Assembly (NCBI GenBank): GCA_028023455.1
Contig: JAQFVV010012402.1
Span: 15,438,935-15,502,934 of the forward strand
Length of the DNA: 64,000 nucleotides
Direction of reading: 5' to 3'
Source: Epiperipatus broadwayi
Lineage: Eukaryota; Onychophora; Udeonychophora; Euonychophora; Peripatidae
Positions within the stretch are counted from its first letter, which is position 1; every line of letters starts with the position of its first letter. Under the pieces are notes generated by a model. The model was not told where the DNA came from, ran no database searches, and saw only the letters and a list, made by a program, of their open reading frames with translations. A program made the position numbers and the translations under genes. Positions 13,243 to 24,655 of this stretch are shown one piece after another.

Positions 13243-13336
13243 ATATCAATAGATGGAGCTTTACCAAAACCTCCAAAACAAGTGTATTCTGTTTACATAA
13301 ACGTCAGAGTCAATATTCAATGTCTCTTTCATTTTG

Positions 13337-13395
13337 CTCCACCCTCAGATCAGCTGATTTCAAGCTGATTTCCTCTCATCAGTGAAGGACAGGAG
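13337..13395 (-). ncRNA. Type I hammerhead ribozyme, family 2, inverted copy
   Basis: CTGATGA core, stem II GAG..CUU-type with one extra mismatch compared with the plus copy, then GAAA and a self-complementary stem III ATCAGCTGAT followed by cleavage base C. Stem I pairs CCTTCA with TGAGGG, plus the outer helix CTCC/GGAG across a small internal loop. Confidence 0.8.
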
Positions 13396-14012
13396 TTAGA
13401 AACTAGACCTAAACATTAACTCCAAGCGTTTATGCAAAACGTTTCTATCAGTTTGCAAGTATGAATTTTTTAGACACATTAATGTCTTCAAACTCAGCCT
13501 ACCAAACCAGATAGCTATATGGGTCTGATATCAGTTCAGTTTCTCCACATAGTCAAAGCTTCTGCAATCTATATCATTGCAAGAAAACTTTAAAGGTACA
13601 TTTATGAAAAACAAACACAAGTTTTATATACATAAAAACTTGCTATCACTTGTATTAATGATCAATAGATGGAGCTTTACCAAAACCTCCAAAACAAGTG
13701 TATTCTGTTTACATAAACGTCAGAGTCAATATTCACTGTCTTTTTCATTAATACAAGCAACAGCAAATTTTTTTACGTATATAAAACTTATGTTTGTTTT
13801 TCATAAATGTACCTTTAAAGTTTTCTTGCAATGATATAGATTGCAGAAGCTTTGACTATGTGGAGAAACTGAACTGATATCAGACCCATATAGCTATCTG
13901 GTTTGGTAGGCTGAGTTTGAAGACATTAACACGTCTAAAAAATTCATGCTTGCAAACTGATAGAAACATTTTGCATAAACGCTTGGAGTTAATGTTTAGG
14001 TCTAGTTTCTAA

Positions 14013-14071
14013 CTCCTGTCCTTCACTGATGAGAGCAAATCAGCTTGAAATCAGCTGATCTGAGGGTGGAG
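14013..14071 (+). ncRNA. Type I hammerhead ribozyme, family 2
   Basis: CTGATGA (14025-14031), stem II GAGC/GCTT with loop AAATCA, GAAA, stem III from the palindrome ATCAGCTGAT, cleavage after C14060 (ATC triplet). Stem I is CCTTCA/TGAGGG, six pairs with one wobble, plus outer CTCC/GGAG. All catalytic core positions fit the hammerhead consensus. Confidence 0.85.
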
Positions 14072-14216
14072 CAAAATGAAAGAGACAGTGAATATTGACT
14101 CTGACATTTATGTAAACAGAATACGCTTGTTTTGGAGGTTTTGGTAAAACTCCATTTATTGATCATTAATACAAGCGATAGCAAGTTTTTACGTATATAA
14201 AACTTGTGTTTGTTTT

Positions 14217-14755
14217 ATATATATATATAATCAGTGCTTGGTTTATATTAAGATAACAATTCTTTAAACTTTAATGGACAGACTTCAATCTACTCCAACT
14301 CTTCAGCCATCTATACCATTGAAAATCTGACAATGGAATACCCAAATTTTTTGTTAATGCCAATATTATTATGATGCCCATGTTGACTTTAAGTCATTCC
14401 GATCCTTTATGTATAGGAGCTTGTATATTCAAATACACAAAAGAAAGAGCGTCTACACAAGAAGGATCAGAGAGATTTAAAGTCAACATGGGCATAACAA
14501 TAACATTGGCATCAACAAGAAATTTTGGCATCCCAGAGTGGAGTAGTCTGAAGTCTATCTTAATATAAACTGAGCACTGATTATATATATGTGTGAATAT
14601 GATGATATAGATCAATTAATTAGTGCTGGTTCAACACAAAATACATATAATGGAGATCATTTATCTTTTTGACATGTGTGTGGTTATGTGTATCAGTTGT
14701 CTGAGATAAAGTGAATAATTGCACTTGAGTCTGTACTGAAATCCCCTATAATATA
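14217..14755. repeat. Family B foldback pair
   Basis: Minus arm from 14222 and plus arm to 14755, including the inner blocks ACTTTAAGTCATTCCGATCC and its inverted counterpart. Overlapping open frames on both strands (14371-14615) come from the palindrome and are not genes. Adjoins the family 2 hammerhead palindrome. Confidence 0.75.
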
Positions 14756-14759
14756 CCTA

Positions 14760-16688
14760 ATCTCCAGGTATATAAAGTATCTAAACTATCCCTTTTCTGT
14801 GTATTTGAATAGACAAGGTTCTATATATTGTACTGGTCGGTTTTGTCTGTTCATATAACAAGATCGAGCATCTAGGCAAAAGCACAAGATACATAAGTCA
14901 GGAACACTCATGAACTCTGCCCTATTTGCCTATTTTCCAGATCTACCAACGTATGAGCAACAATCCCAATGATACCAATCTAATTTATCTCTCTCCGCCG
15001 ACGTCACAAAGTGGAGACACAAAGAGACTCTAATTGGAAATAATATAATGGAAACTTTTTAGTATAGAAATATCGTAACTTTGACACATTTAAAGATCAT
15101 GACCTTTCACGTTAAATATACACATATAGGATTAGCGGGAGATCATCTAGTCAGAGCAAACATAATTTATTAATATATTTTAAATAAATGAAACAATGAT
15201 TCTGACAGTTATTATATATGTATGATTTATTAATTTAAATAAAATACATATTGAGTTATTTGATTATAATTCATTAGTCGTCATTGGCCTCTTTACATTT
15301 ATATAAGATGAAATTCATCTTTTATAATTTAAGAAATTATAAATATATTCCTTAATTTATTAGTTTATTGCGGCTAATTTATATGCCAATAATCGCTAAA
15401 CTACAATATCTGTAAATACACTTTTAATAGCGCTATATATGAGTGTATAAATGACTCTTAAGTCCACCTCTAGAAAGAAGAACAAAATATAACATTTGAC
15501 CAAATGTATTTAATAAAGATTCTTGTATTATCGAAACATGATTATCATTAATAAATGTGGTAATCTCAGTTTATGCTGAGTAAGAAACATGTGTGGGAGA
15601 ATTAATTTAGAATGATATATAATTGCGTCTCGTGAAATGACGCACACACATAAATATTATAAAGAAATCTGCTTAGTAGAATCAGAACATTATGACTTAG
15701 AGATATTCATAGGTTTATTTGGAACTCGAAATAAGAGGATGGTGCATGGTAGCATATTTATGCGATCCAGTCACGGATTCTAGAAGGTGCTTCCGAAAAT
15801 TCATTGAAGGAAATAAAGATCGATTTATGTCTGTAGATTTTGGCAGAATCAGCTATTAAATGAAGATCAGTCTGCTGTGAGTTGCAATAGGCTGGGATTT
15901 TTCCAGAGTGCTCCTATGTAATTAGCTCAAGTGACAAAATAAGTCCCAAAGGGGTTTTGGCAATGTTCTTGGACTTGGAAGTACAGAAATAGGGTTCAGT
16001 TTTTCCGATATGCCCAGGGAACAAAGTACAATATATATAAAAACATGAATGAGGAGGCCGGTGTGCATGCAAAGCTTAAAACAACATATGTATAAAATAT
16101 TTAAAAGACGTAATTTCTTTTAATTAATACCTATATATTATGGAATACCCAGCGTAATGATATGATTAGAATACTAAACAGTAATGGGAAACTTAAATTT
16201 ATAAATAAAATAATAAAATACTGGAAAGTGAGAATCCCCCTTCCCTTGTTACATTAACTTACAGATATAACTTCCCACAAACATTGAAACAAACATGAGG
16301 ATTTGGTTCTAAATGCTTTTACCACAGTTACAAATAATTTTATATACACCTAGGTCTTGTTTTATGTGACAGATAGATTCCTCATCTACACACAAAAGAA
16401 ATCGCATGAAAATAGACTTAATTTACTTGAAAAATGGGGCATATGTATTATAATTTTCAAAAATTGCATAAAAGCAAAGCAACAACATAAAATTACTTTA
16501 AAATTTGCATAAAAAAAATAAGGAAATAAAATATGACTAATAAAAAATTTCAAATTTGAAAAAAATTGATATAAAACAAACTTTTTTTGCTTTTTTTTTA
16601 TTAACTACAGTATTTAATTTTATTCAAAACAATATATTTTTATGCGTAATTTACAGTATTTTACATTTTTTCATACATGTACAGTATT
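14760..16688. other. AT-rich sequence with a GC-richer island
   Basis: The part 15660-16060 is richer in GC and less repetitive than its flanks, but has no long open frame and no splice-bounded segment I can support. Confidence 0.4.
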
Positions 16689-16877
16689 TTAATTATTATC
16701 ACTATTTGACGATATGCAGGTTTGTTTGTAAATTGGTAAGACATCAGATTTGTCTAGTGCCAACTTCATTTTTTTAATTGCTCTTATAGTGGACTCACCC
16801 AAACTAAAATGTTTTCCAATAACTGTTGATCCTTTCCATTTTGCTAAGCAATCTAAAATTGAAATTTTTGTTTCCAA
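16689..16877 (-). pseudogene. pogo/Tigger-type transposase fragment (CENP-B-like HTH)
   Basis: Minus strand reads KISILDCLAKWKGSTVIGKH then FSLGESTIRAIKKMK, the N-terminal helix-turn-helix of pogo-superfamily (Tigger/Jerky) transposases. It ends shortly after the HTH; no DDE domain is seen nearby. It sits 75 bp from the hAT MITE. Confidence 0.65.
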
Positions 16878-16952
16878 AGATATTCACTTTTTTGGGTGTT
16901 TAAAATAAAAATAAGAACATAGACTTATGATAATAAAAAGACATCTACTCAC

Positions 16953-17167
16953 CACTGTTGGGCAAAATTTAATTAAAACTAACAATTAAAAATTAAATTC
17001 TTACTTTTGTTTTCAATTTTTTAATTTTCAATTCCATTTAAAAATCAAATTTCATTATTTCACATCATGTTAATTTCAGATCACATTATGTAATTTTTAA
17101 ATTGTTAATTACAATTAAAATTCAGATTTTAATTTTTAATTGTCAAATTTAATTGTGCCCACCACTG
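16953..17167. mobile_element. hAT-type MITE with 8-bp target duplication
   Basis: The left end CACTGTTGGGCAAAATTTAA and the right end, read on the minus strand as CAGTGGTGGGCACAATTAAA, form terminal inverted repeats that extend through a shared ACAATTAAAAATTAAA. Flanks are CTACTCAC (16945-16952) and TTACTCAC (17168-17175), 7 of 8 matching, the hAT duplication length. 215 bp with no coding capacity. Confidence 0.78.
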
Positions 17168-17179
17168 TTACTCACTTTT

Positions 17180-19199
17180 TAAAAATAAACTTGTGGACAC
17201 TAAATGATTAAATGATTATGTACTCTTTTTTTAAAAAGCAAAAATAGAATGTGATTTAAAATGCAAAAACAACAACATGCACAGTATAGGTAACTATAAT
17301 GTTTGAACAGATTTACAATATAATCTTGTAAAATTTAATGTGTGTATATAAAATGGGAAAATCCTGATTTTAAGTGAATTATGAACTTCTTTACTGCATA
17401 AAATCTATTACAGTACTATTATAAAGTGCTGAAAATATTAAAATTATTGGATGGAAGTCAACCGATAATGCGCTATTGCTTTAAATATGACATGTGAGTG
17501 CATGAAATTTATAATATTTAAAGTAATGGATTGCATTATTGGAGTTTGACTTCTGATCTAATAATTTTTATCACATAAAAGAAAATTGCATACAAAGATA
17601 TTAAGAAGAAACATGAATCACATAACTTCAAAATTGCATTAAAGAAATCCACATAAAATGAGACCCGGGTGTATGTAGGAGTTAGGTGGTGATTATTTAT
17701 TGAATAAGATATTAAATTTAAGTAAGAATATTTCATGATTTTAAACTAGCACTATTAAATTAAATTGGGGATAACATTTCTAGTAAAAACATATTTCTAC
17801 TCTGTTTTCAACTATAGTATTATAATATAATTAAATTGTTTTCTTCCAAACTGGCAAGCATTCACTCTAATGAAAATAACAAAAACTTGTTTTAACTAAA
17901 ACTTAATTGATCTCCCCATAAAAGAAGAGGGGTGGGGAATTTAAAAGAAAGATCGAACATACTTGCGAATTTAGGAGATTATTGGCATATTATTTAAAAA
18001 TACAAAAATATAAAATATAATAATCAAAATTACAAAATATTGTTGCCGCATGAAAGTGAAATAAAAAATTATAATTATATACTAGAGGCTCAATGATAGC
18101 AGAAATATTAAGAGAGTTTATAGACGGTTGAACATATTGTAACAGATCAGGTAAGAGTTTACAAGTTATATTATTTGACACGGTATTGCTGATCTTAAGA
18201 TCAGCTAAAAGATTACACTACATTTAAAGGAATGATTAGACAATAAATTTAGTTTAAAGTTGAGATTGTTCACATAAGTTAACTAATTATAGCAGCAACA
18301 TGAATTTGTTACCTTGTTAATTAATAGCAGTGGCTCCTGGTTGATTTGAAAAATCCATCGGAGACTAGACTTTTTATTATATTTGGTCTGACAGGTAGAA
18401 CTTTCATTACTTAGCATATAGGTACATAGCAATAGTTCATGGGTATCTGGATCCTGGGTAATGACATTGGGAAAGATGCATTTTGGAATGGTGAGAAAAG
18501 GTGAGGTTTTTCTACTCACAGTACATTGAATCAGAGATGAAACAAGTATAGATTTGGCTTGCCATTGCTCTTATTAAATTACTTGCTCTCCCTGGGTGTT
18601 TAAATCCAGCACTATTTATATCATTTTTTAAGTTGTTCTGGAATGATTTTAGCTACTTGACCTAAGGCAATTTATCTACTTTGGTGATCTGCAATTTTCA
18701 GACCGGATGCACACCTTTGTTCTGGGTTTAAGACAATGCAATCCTGCTAAGAATTTCTTGAATGATTGTTTTAAAATATAATTGAGATTTTAAAAGTAAA
18801 TTTGAAATGGATAAAATTTCCACTAATGGATATTATATTACTTTTATAAAATTATAACATTTTAATTTGGACTAATGAATTTCTGGTTAATTGACTTAAT
18901 TGTATTCAAGAATATTCGGCAGGATTGTATCAAATTTTCTGACCATCATTACTAAAATAAATAATAAAATTTAACAATTTTAAAAATATAAATTAATATA
19001 ACATATTTTGATATTATAAACATTCTACAAATAATCTCCCCTCATCTATGATATATATATATCCATTACACATATATACGAATTAAAATAACAAAATATT
19101 TATTTATTGAAGGTGTTTAATATATTAGTAAATATCGACATCAATGATTATTTTAATAATTAAGCAAAAAAATGTTAAATGTGTATATATTTGTAAGAA
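17180..19199. other. AT-rich sequence, nothing recognised
   Basis: Short open frames (17536-17736, 17990-18181, 18283-18519, minus strand) show no family resemblance and no codon bias. Confidence 0.45.
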
Positions 19200-19614
19200 T
19201 GGAGTTTGAATTTGGTTTGGTAGTGGGAGATTGTGAATGGGCTGTTAGGCCCAATCTAAGTATTAGATTGACTGCTTCAATATTAGGATTCAGAGTGACT
19301 TAAAATCAACATAGACAAAACAATAATATTGGCAGGAACAAGGGACTTGGGAATTCTATCATAAGATTTTCAATGGTATGGATCACTGAAGAATTGGAAG
19401 TGGAGTAGATTAAAACCTCGCCATTAAAGTTTAAAGATTTTCTTTCTTAATATAAACTGAGCACTGATTATATATATTTGTGGAAGATGATGATCTGGAC
19501 CAACTGAGTTCTGGTTCATCATGAAATATGTATATTGGAGATCATTTATCTTTATTACATGGGTATGGTCATGTGCTTTAATTGTATGAGATAGAATGAA
19601 TAGCTGAAGTGTTC
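19200..19614 (+). repeat. Family B repeat, single copy
   Basis: Plus orientation, from about 19200 through CTTAATATAAACTGAGCACT, the TA run, GATGATGATCTGGACCAACT and ending GTGTTCAAATATCC. Immediately followed by a family A copy. Confidence 0.7.
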
Positions 19615-20110
19615 AAATATCCTATATTAAATCATCAAATATAAAATAAATAAAAGAAATAAGCAGGAGAGATCAAAAAGAAATAAGACTAACTATAAAT
19701 TCACCAGCACAAAGAATAATAATAATTATTCATTATCATGAAAAGATCAATAATAAAATATCATCTGTCAATCTTGGTGACTAAATTTGATATGGGTCCA
19801 TTATAGATGAGGCTAATTATTTAGCCATAAATACAAACAATATTTTGGATGAACAGACTTGCACTAATTGATCAGAATACAACAATAAAAAAATAATGCT
19901 GAGATACTAAAACATAATAATCATCATCAATACCCTGGCCATTTAGTACCATTAAAGTAGTGGCCAACTATAAATTTAATTTCTAATTAAAAAGTAAAAT
20001 AAAAATGTTAGTTGATTTACTTTAAAGGATATCTTTTTGCATCAACCAGGATCATCATCAATTTGAAGTTAATACTACTAAACATAAATCATCATCAATT
20101 TGAAGTTAAT
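19615..20110 (-). repeat. Family A repeat
   Basis: Internal blocks TGTCAATCTTGGTGACTAAA, GAGGCTAATTATTTAGCC, AGATACTAAAACATAATAAT and AGTGGCCAACTATAAA. A 37-bp internal tandem duplication lies at about 20051-20125. Confidence 0.65.
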
Positions 20111-21946
20111 ACTATTATAACTGTTACTATGAAGAAGAGATAATACCAACATATTTTAAACCTATTTTAGGATTAAATGAATCCACTGGAATAACTTAAT
20201 GAAGTATAAATTTATTAATTAAAGCAATAATAAAAAATGAAATTAAAGTCTGTTAAGTACACTATATACCATTTTGATGTTGACTAAAATAAAACAAAAA
20301 TAATACAAAATATATACTATCACATTGAAATTTACTAAAAACACATTTGCTGTATAATAATAAAAAATTAACATTTTAGAATTGTCATAAGTAATAAAAA
20401 ATCAATTCATTTTAATAATACATAAATATTGACAGATTTAACATATATGTGGGACTACATGACATACATTCGAATGTGTTTATATCTTAAGAGTATTTCA
20501 TTTGTCAAAAAATAAACTTATTAAATCCATATTATTCCATTTCTACAAAACAATTAATTCAATGTTAATATATATATAAAACAATTATGCACAGTATTAT
20601 TATTATCCTCCTTCAAATCAAAGTTATTATTAATCCATTATTTCTAATGGTAAGTAAAAGTTTTTTCTTTTTTTTTAAAAAAAAAAAAATCACTAGATTT
20701 AGTTTGGCAAATTCTTTTTAAAATAATCTTTGATTTTTTTCTTCTTCATTTTCAATAAGATTTCCAAATCTACTTTTTTTAATAAAATAAGACTGGAAAT
20801 GTCATTTATGAATAACAATGAAAACAAATCCATTTATTATTCCTTTACTTGTTTTATTTTTAATTGAATAATTTAGTCAAAAATTATTTACTTTTAAAAT
20901 CAATGAACTTTTTCCATCAGTGTTTAATATCATCCTTCATGAAATAAATAGCATAGACAATCTTTATACAAATGGCAGCAATTATGCATTTGTATTTCTT
21001 TGTATATAGATTAATCAGCATAGTATAAAGTCATAGCATGATAATCTTTGTTTTCTGGCTAGTACTGAATCTCTCAATAAGATTGCCCACTATAATCATG
21101 TCTATAATAGAGTAGTATAATATCATATTGACATTTCTAAGAAAGATAATCAGGTAACTGTTGACATTCAGTCAATTCCACTCAACCTCTATAATTTGAC
21201 ACACTTCAGACCTAATACACATCTATGGGCTATGAACCACAGAAAATCTGACCCTTGCTTCCAAGTGAATTCAAACTACCATTGTGACATTAGCAGCAAC
21301 TAACTTGTCTTCACTTATAACTTCATAATAATAGTACTATATTGTAATCCTTTTCAAATCCATGTTTTTATAGTGCATCATGAAATTTGAAAAAAACAAA
21401 ACAGCTAAGTAAATTCTTTATCTTGATCAATAAAAAAAATAATGACTTTTCAATTCAAACCAAATTTTTATCTCAAAGTTTTCTTAATCCTTTCAACATC
21501 AGAGTATATTATATTAAATTTTATCAAAAGCTTTAAAAAAATTTTTAATCTAATTAAAATAGAGTGGAATTTTATAATTACCAATACTATCCATGGTAAC
21601 ATAAAAACAAGCTTATTTTAATTATCCAAATCAGAATAAATTTTAAATAGACCTTTTTAAATGTTTAATTTATACTAATTTTTTAATTAAAAATTATTTA
21701 ACTTTTAACTGTTATTCGAGTGTATATACTTTAAATAAATATCCTAAAAATTGTGTGTGCTTATTTTGACTTTTCCTTTCAATTACATATATAAAAGACA
21801 TATTTTGTGAGTTTATCTATGTTAAAATTTTTTAAATATTACTGTACTGATGTTTCAACTTGATCACACAAGTCATCTACTGGGTGATAAATGGTAGAAA
21901 GATGGTTGTAGAGGCGCTACAGTCACTGATTTGAAAAAAAAAAACA
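20111..21946. other. AT-rich sequence, nothing recognised
   Basis: Intron of the RMDN-like gene or its 3' flank; no repeat family placed here. Confidence 0.45.
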
Positions 21947-22640
21947 TTAAATCTCCAATAGCAAAAATGTTAAATTAAAATGTTTTTTAAAAAAATCTTT
22001 CCAAATAGGAGGGAGTTTGCATGTATCATCTTGATTATTGATACAATCTGGTCTTTTTAGTATCTCAATGGCTTCTCTGATTTTACACTGGTAGAGATTA
22101 ACACATCTGGGTATGATATTGGTACTAGAAAAATCAATTTTATGACCTGAACCTATTGTATGGAGTGAGAGTGCTGATGATGATGAGTGTTGTTTAACCA
22201 CATTAGTATGTTCATCTCTCCTAACACTGATGTGACAGTTGCTCATACCTATATAAAAAGCTTTACAATTATCAAATGGGATTTCATAAACACCATCAGA
22301 CTCAAGAGGGATTGAATCCTTAGGCTTGGTTATTATGTTGCTGATTTTTTGATGAATAGAAAAAAACTATATTAAAGCATTTTAATATACATCCAATACT
22401 ATCTGTGTTTTTTTTTTACATATGAAATATAAATCCTAATAGATGATCTATCTTCTTTCTGTTTCTTATTTTGGCTATTTTGCTTGAATTAAGGCTTTTT
22501 AAATAAATTTATCATTATAATTATTTGCTAATAAAACACTATTAATACGATTTATTTTTTCTTTTAGATGTGACTTATCTGAAAGGTTAGTTGTTTCTAG
22601 ATTTTAAAAATGAATTGAATGTGTATATGATATTTAAATT
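21947..22640 (-). pseudogene. Penelope-like element C-terminal fragment with GIY-YIG nuclease
   Basis: From about 22640 down: a broken linker (HLKEKINRINSVLLANNY), then SDGVYEIPFDNCKAFYIGMS (22246-22310 region), the GIY-YIG core, followed by RRDEH, SALSLHTIGSGHKIDF and REAIEILKRPDCINNQ. The last part is an open frame of 99 codons ending at 21947. Stops and frameshifts lie upstream, so the copy is dead. It differs clearly from the 51.8 kb copy, so at least two Penelope lineages are present. Confidence 0.85.
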
Positions 22641-23681
22641 TTAGATACAAATAGAAAAATGAAATATTAATTTGAAAGATAATAGATGTCATAGAATTTA
22701 AAATGGTGAGGTAGTAAATTGCTGATTATATTGAAGAGATAACTCAGAAACATGAATAACTTGCTGTTTATAAACCAATTACCAATTGATAAAAAATTAG
22801 AGAAAGGAGAATATCACAAACTGGCACATGAAGTAAAACTCCATATTATAATAATCACACTACAAATTACTATTAAAATCTCCCAAGCTGGATAAATTTT
22901 AAAAATCATAATTATCCATCCAAAAGAAGAAAAATATTTAAATCATAATTATTGGTGATATTAGAGAACATCAAAACTCAATACCATAAAAATGAGAATG
23001 AACAGAAAATCTTTAATACTCAATATGTTGGACATGATAGTGATAAAATGCATCTGTCAATAGGTTAATAGATTAATTGTTCAAGACATCATTAATATTC
23101 AAGCATGAGAAGTAACTTGTAAACTTCAATCCAGAAAGCTTCAACTTTCCAGACTGTTACTCTATCATGATAAGAAGGTTTGTGGCCTTCAAATACCTGA
23201 AATGTCAGATTGAGTTGAATGCATGAACTTTCAGTTTCTAGTCCATCATTTACTTCTGCTCCAAACTGTCCACATAAAATTTAAACTTAATCTTTTGAAT
23301 TTTGAACATTGTATTATGGCCAGAAAGAAATATAAGAGCACAAAAAATTATTCTGTAAATTAAATTCTAAAGATATTTTTTGACGATTCAATTACAATAA
23401 AAACTTAAAAAATAGTTTTCAAATACAAATACAATAACTATAATTCTAAAACTCATTTAGAAATTTAATTTTGAATACTACATATATCCCATTTAGAACA
23501 TTCGATTATAAATTTAATTCAAAGAGCATATTATGGACACATTATGATTTGTCTGTAAATAAAAAATAATAATTTTGCACTAAAAAGAAATAATATATAC
23601 TAGTTAAAAATATATAATCAATCTATAAAAATAAACATCAAATATAAATATACTTATAATATTGCTTAATAAACTTCTTAC

Positions 23682-23756
23682 TTGAAGAGACCATTGTCCC
23701 AAAAGATTATAAGTGACACCATCTAATTGCAATTTAGCAGCTAATAATAAATGTTT
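23682..23756 (-). CDS. RMDN-like gene, TPR-like exon ending LLGQWSLQ
   Basis: A 75-nt, 25-codon exon in phase 0 at both ends. The acceptor is TTCACAG and the donor CAA|GTAAGA. It reads KHLLLAAKLQLDG followed by VTYNLLGQWSLQ. RMDN proteins have K-E-H-x-x-x-A-x-x-L-x-P-x-(D/N)-x-x-x-x-x-L-L-G-x-W at this place, so spacing and hydrophobic positions fit. The next RMDN exon would be expected to encode a PWYQRK / ATPP stretch; I could not find it at lower coordinates. A longer open frame starting at 23265 on the same strand does not look like RMDN and is listed as rejected. Confidence 0.72.
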
Positions 23757-24125
23757 CTGTGAATAAAAAATATTATATAAGTATTTTGATAAAATTATAT
23801 ATATATCTAATTATATGTTGGACTATTTCCATCAATTGATATTAAATATTGAATGCTTTTAGAAAAATTCAAACTTTAATTAAACTTTTCAAATACATTC
23901 AATTGTTATTAGCATTACTTAGGTTGGATTCACTATGTTGATGAATATTTATTGTATAGACATATGATGAAAAACTATGACAAACATTCTGGAAACACAT
24001 GAACATATTCTCTTCAATTAAATTCACAGTAGAATCAGCACAAGAATAGAAACTGACATTCATAGATGTTCTTGTGGCAAGACTTTCTCATGGCAAAATC
24101 AAAATTACATTTTACATTACAGGCC

Positions 24126-24655
24126 TTTTCATACCTGCACTTATATATGTAATATATAGGGAGTTATAAGTGCAGGTATGAAAAAGTCTGTACTGTAGAA
24201 AAAATTTATATTTCAAAATGAAGTGTTGTAAGGTCTGCCCATCCCTCATATATGTATGTATATGGATTATGTCCTGTACATGAGAGGTCAGAGTGACTTG
24301 TGGTCAACATGGGTAGGATGAGAAGGTTGGCACGAAGGTGGACTTTGAGCATTCCATCGTCAGATTTTGAATGAAATAGATGGCTGAAGAATTGCAGGAT
24401 GGAGTGGTTTAAAGCCTGTCCATTAAAGTATGAAGATTGGCTATCTTAATATAAGCTGAACTTTGATTGTATATATGTGTGGAGATAATAATCTGGACCA
24501 ACTAATGAGTGCTGGTTTAGCATGAAATATGCATATTGGTGATTATTTATCTTTTTGACATGTGTGTGATCAAGTGGATCAGTGATATGAGAAAACAATG
24601 GATGGTCGAAGGTCATTTGAAAGTCTGAGTTCAAACACCCTGTATATTACCTATA
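24126..24655 (+). repeat. Family B repeat with a perfect 20-bp hairpin at its start
   Basis: The hairpin has arms 24126-24145 and 24165-24184 (TTTTCATACCTGCACTTATA and its complement, 19-base loop). It is followed by a full-length family B unit ending GAGTTCAAACACCCTGTATA and a third, degenerate copy of the arm sequence (GAGTGTAGGTATAAAAA). Confidence 0.7.

Larger units (their letters stand above)
13243..14216. repeat. Hammerhead palindrome, family 2
   Basis: A minus-strand unit of about 415 bp (13246-13660) is followed by the start of a second minus unit (13661 to about 13750), then a plus-strand copy to 14216. The opening word ATCAATAGATGGAGC occurs at 13246 and again at 13661. The two arms are nearly identical over about 400 bp and each carries one hammerhead. 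No coding capacity. The layout, units in tandem plus an inverted copy, matches that of family 1. Confidence 0.88.

Noticed and set aside
23120-23265. Open frame on the minus strand after an AG (FGAEVNDGLETESS...), in phase with RMDN exon E
   Set aside because: The sequence does not resemble the next RMDN segment (PWYQ.. / ATPP..), the donor is ambiguous, and the DNA looks like dispersed repeat sequence. Possible but not supported.
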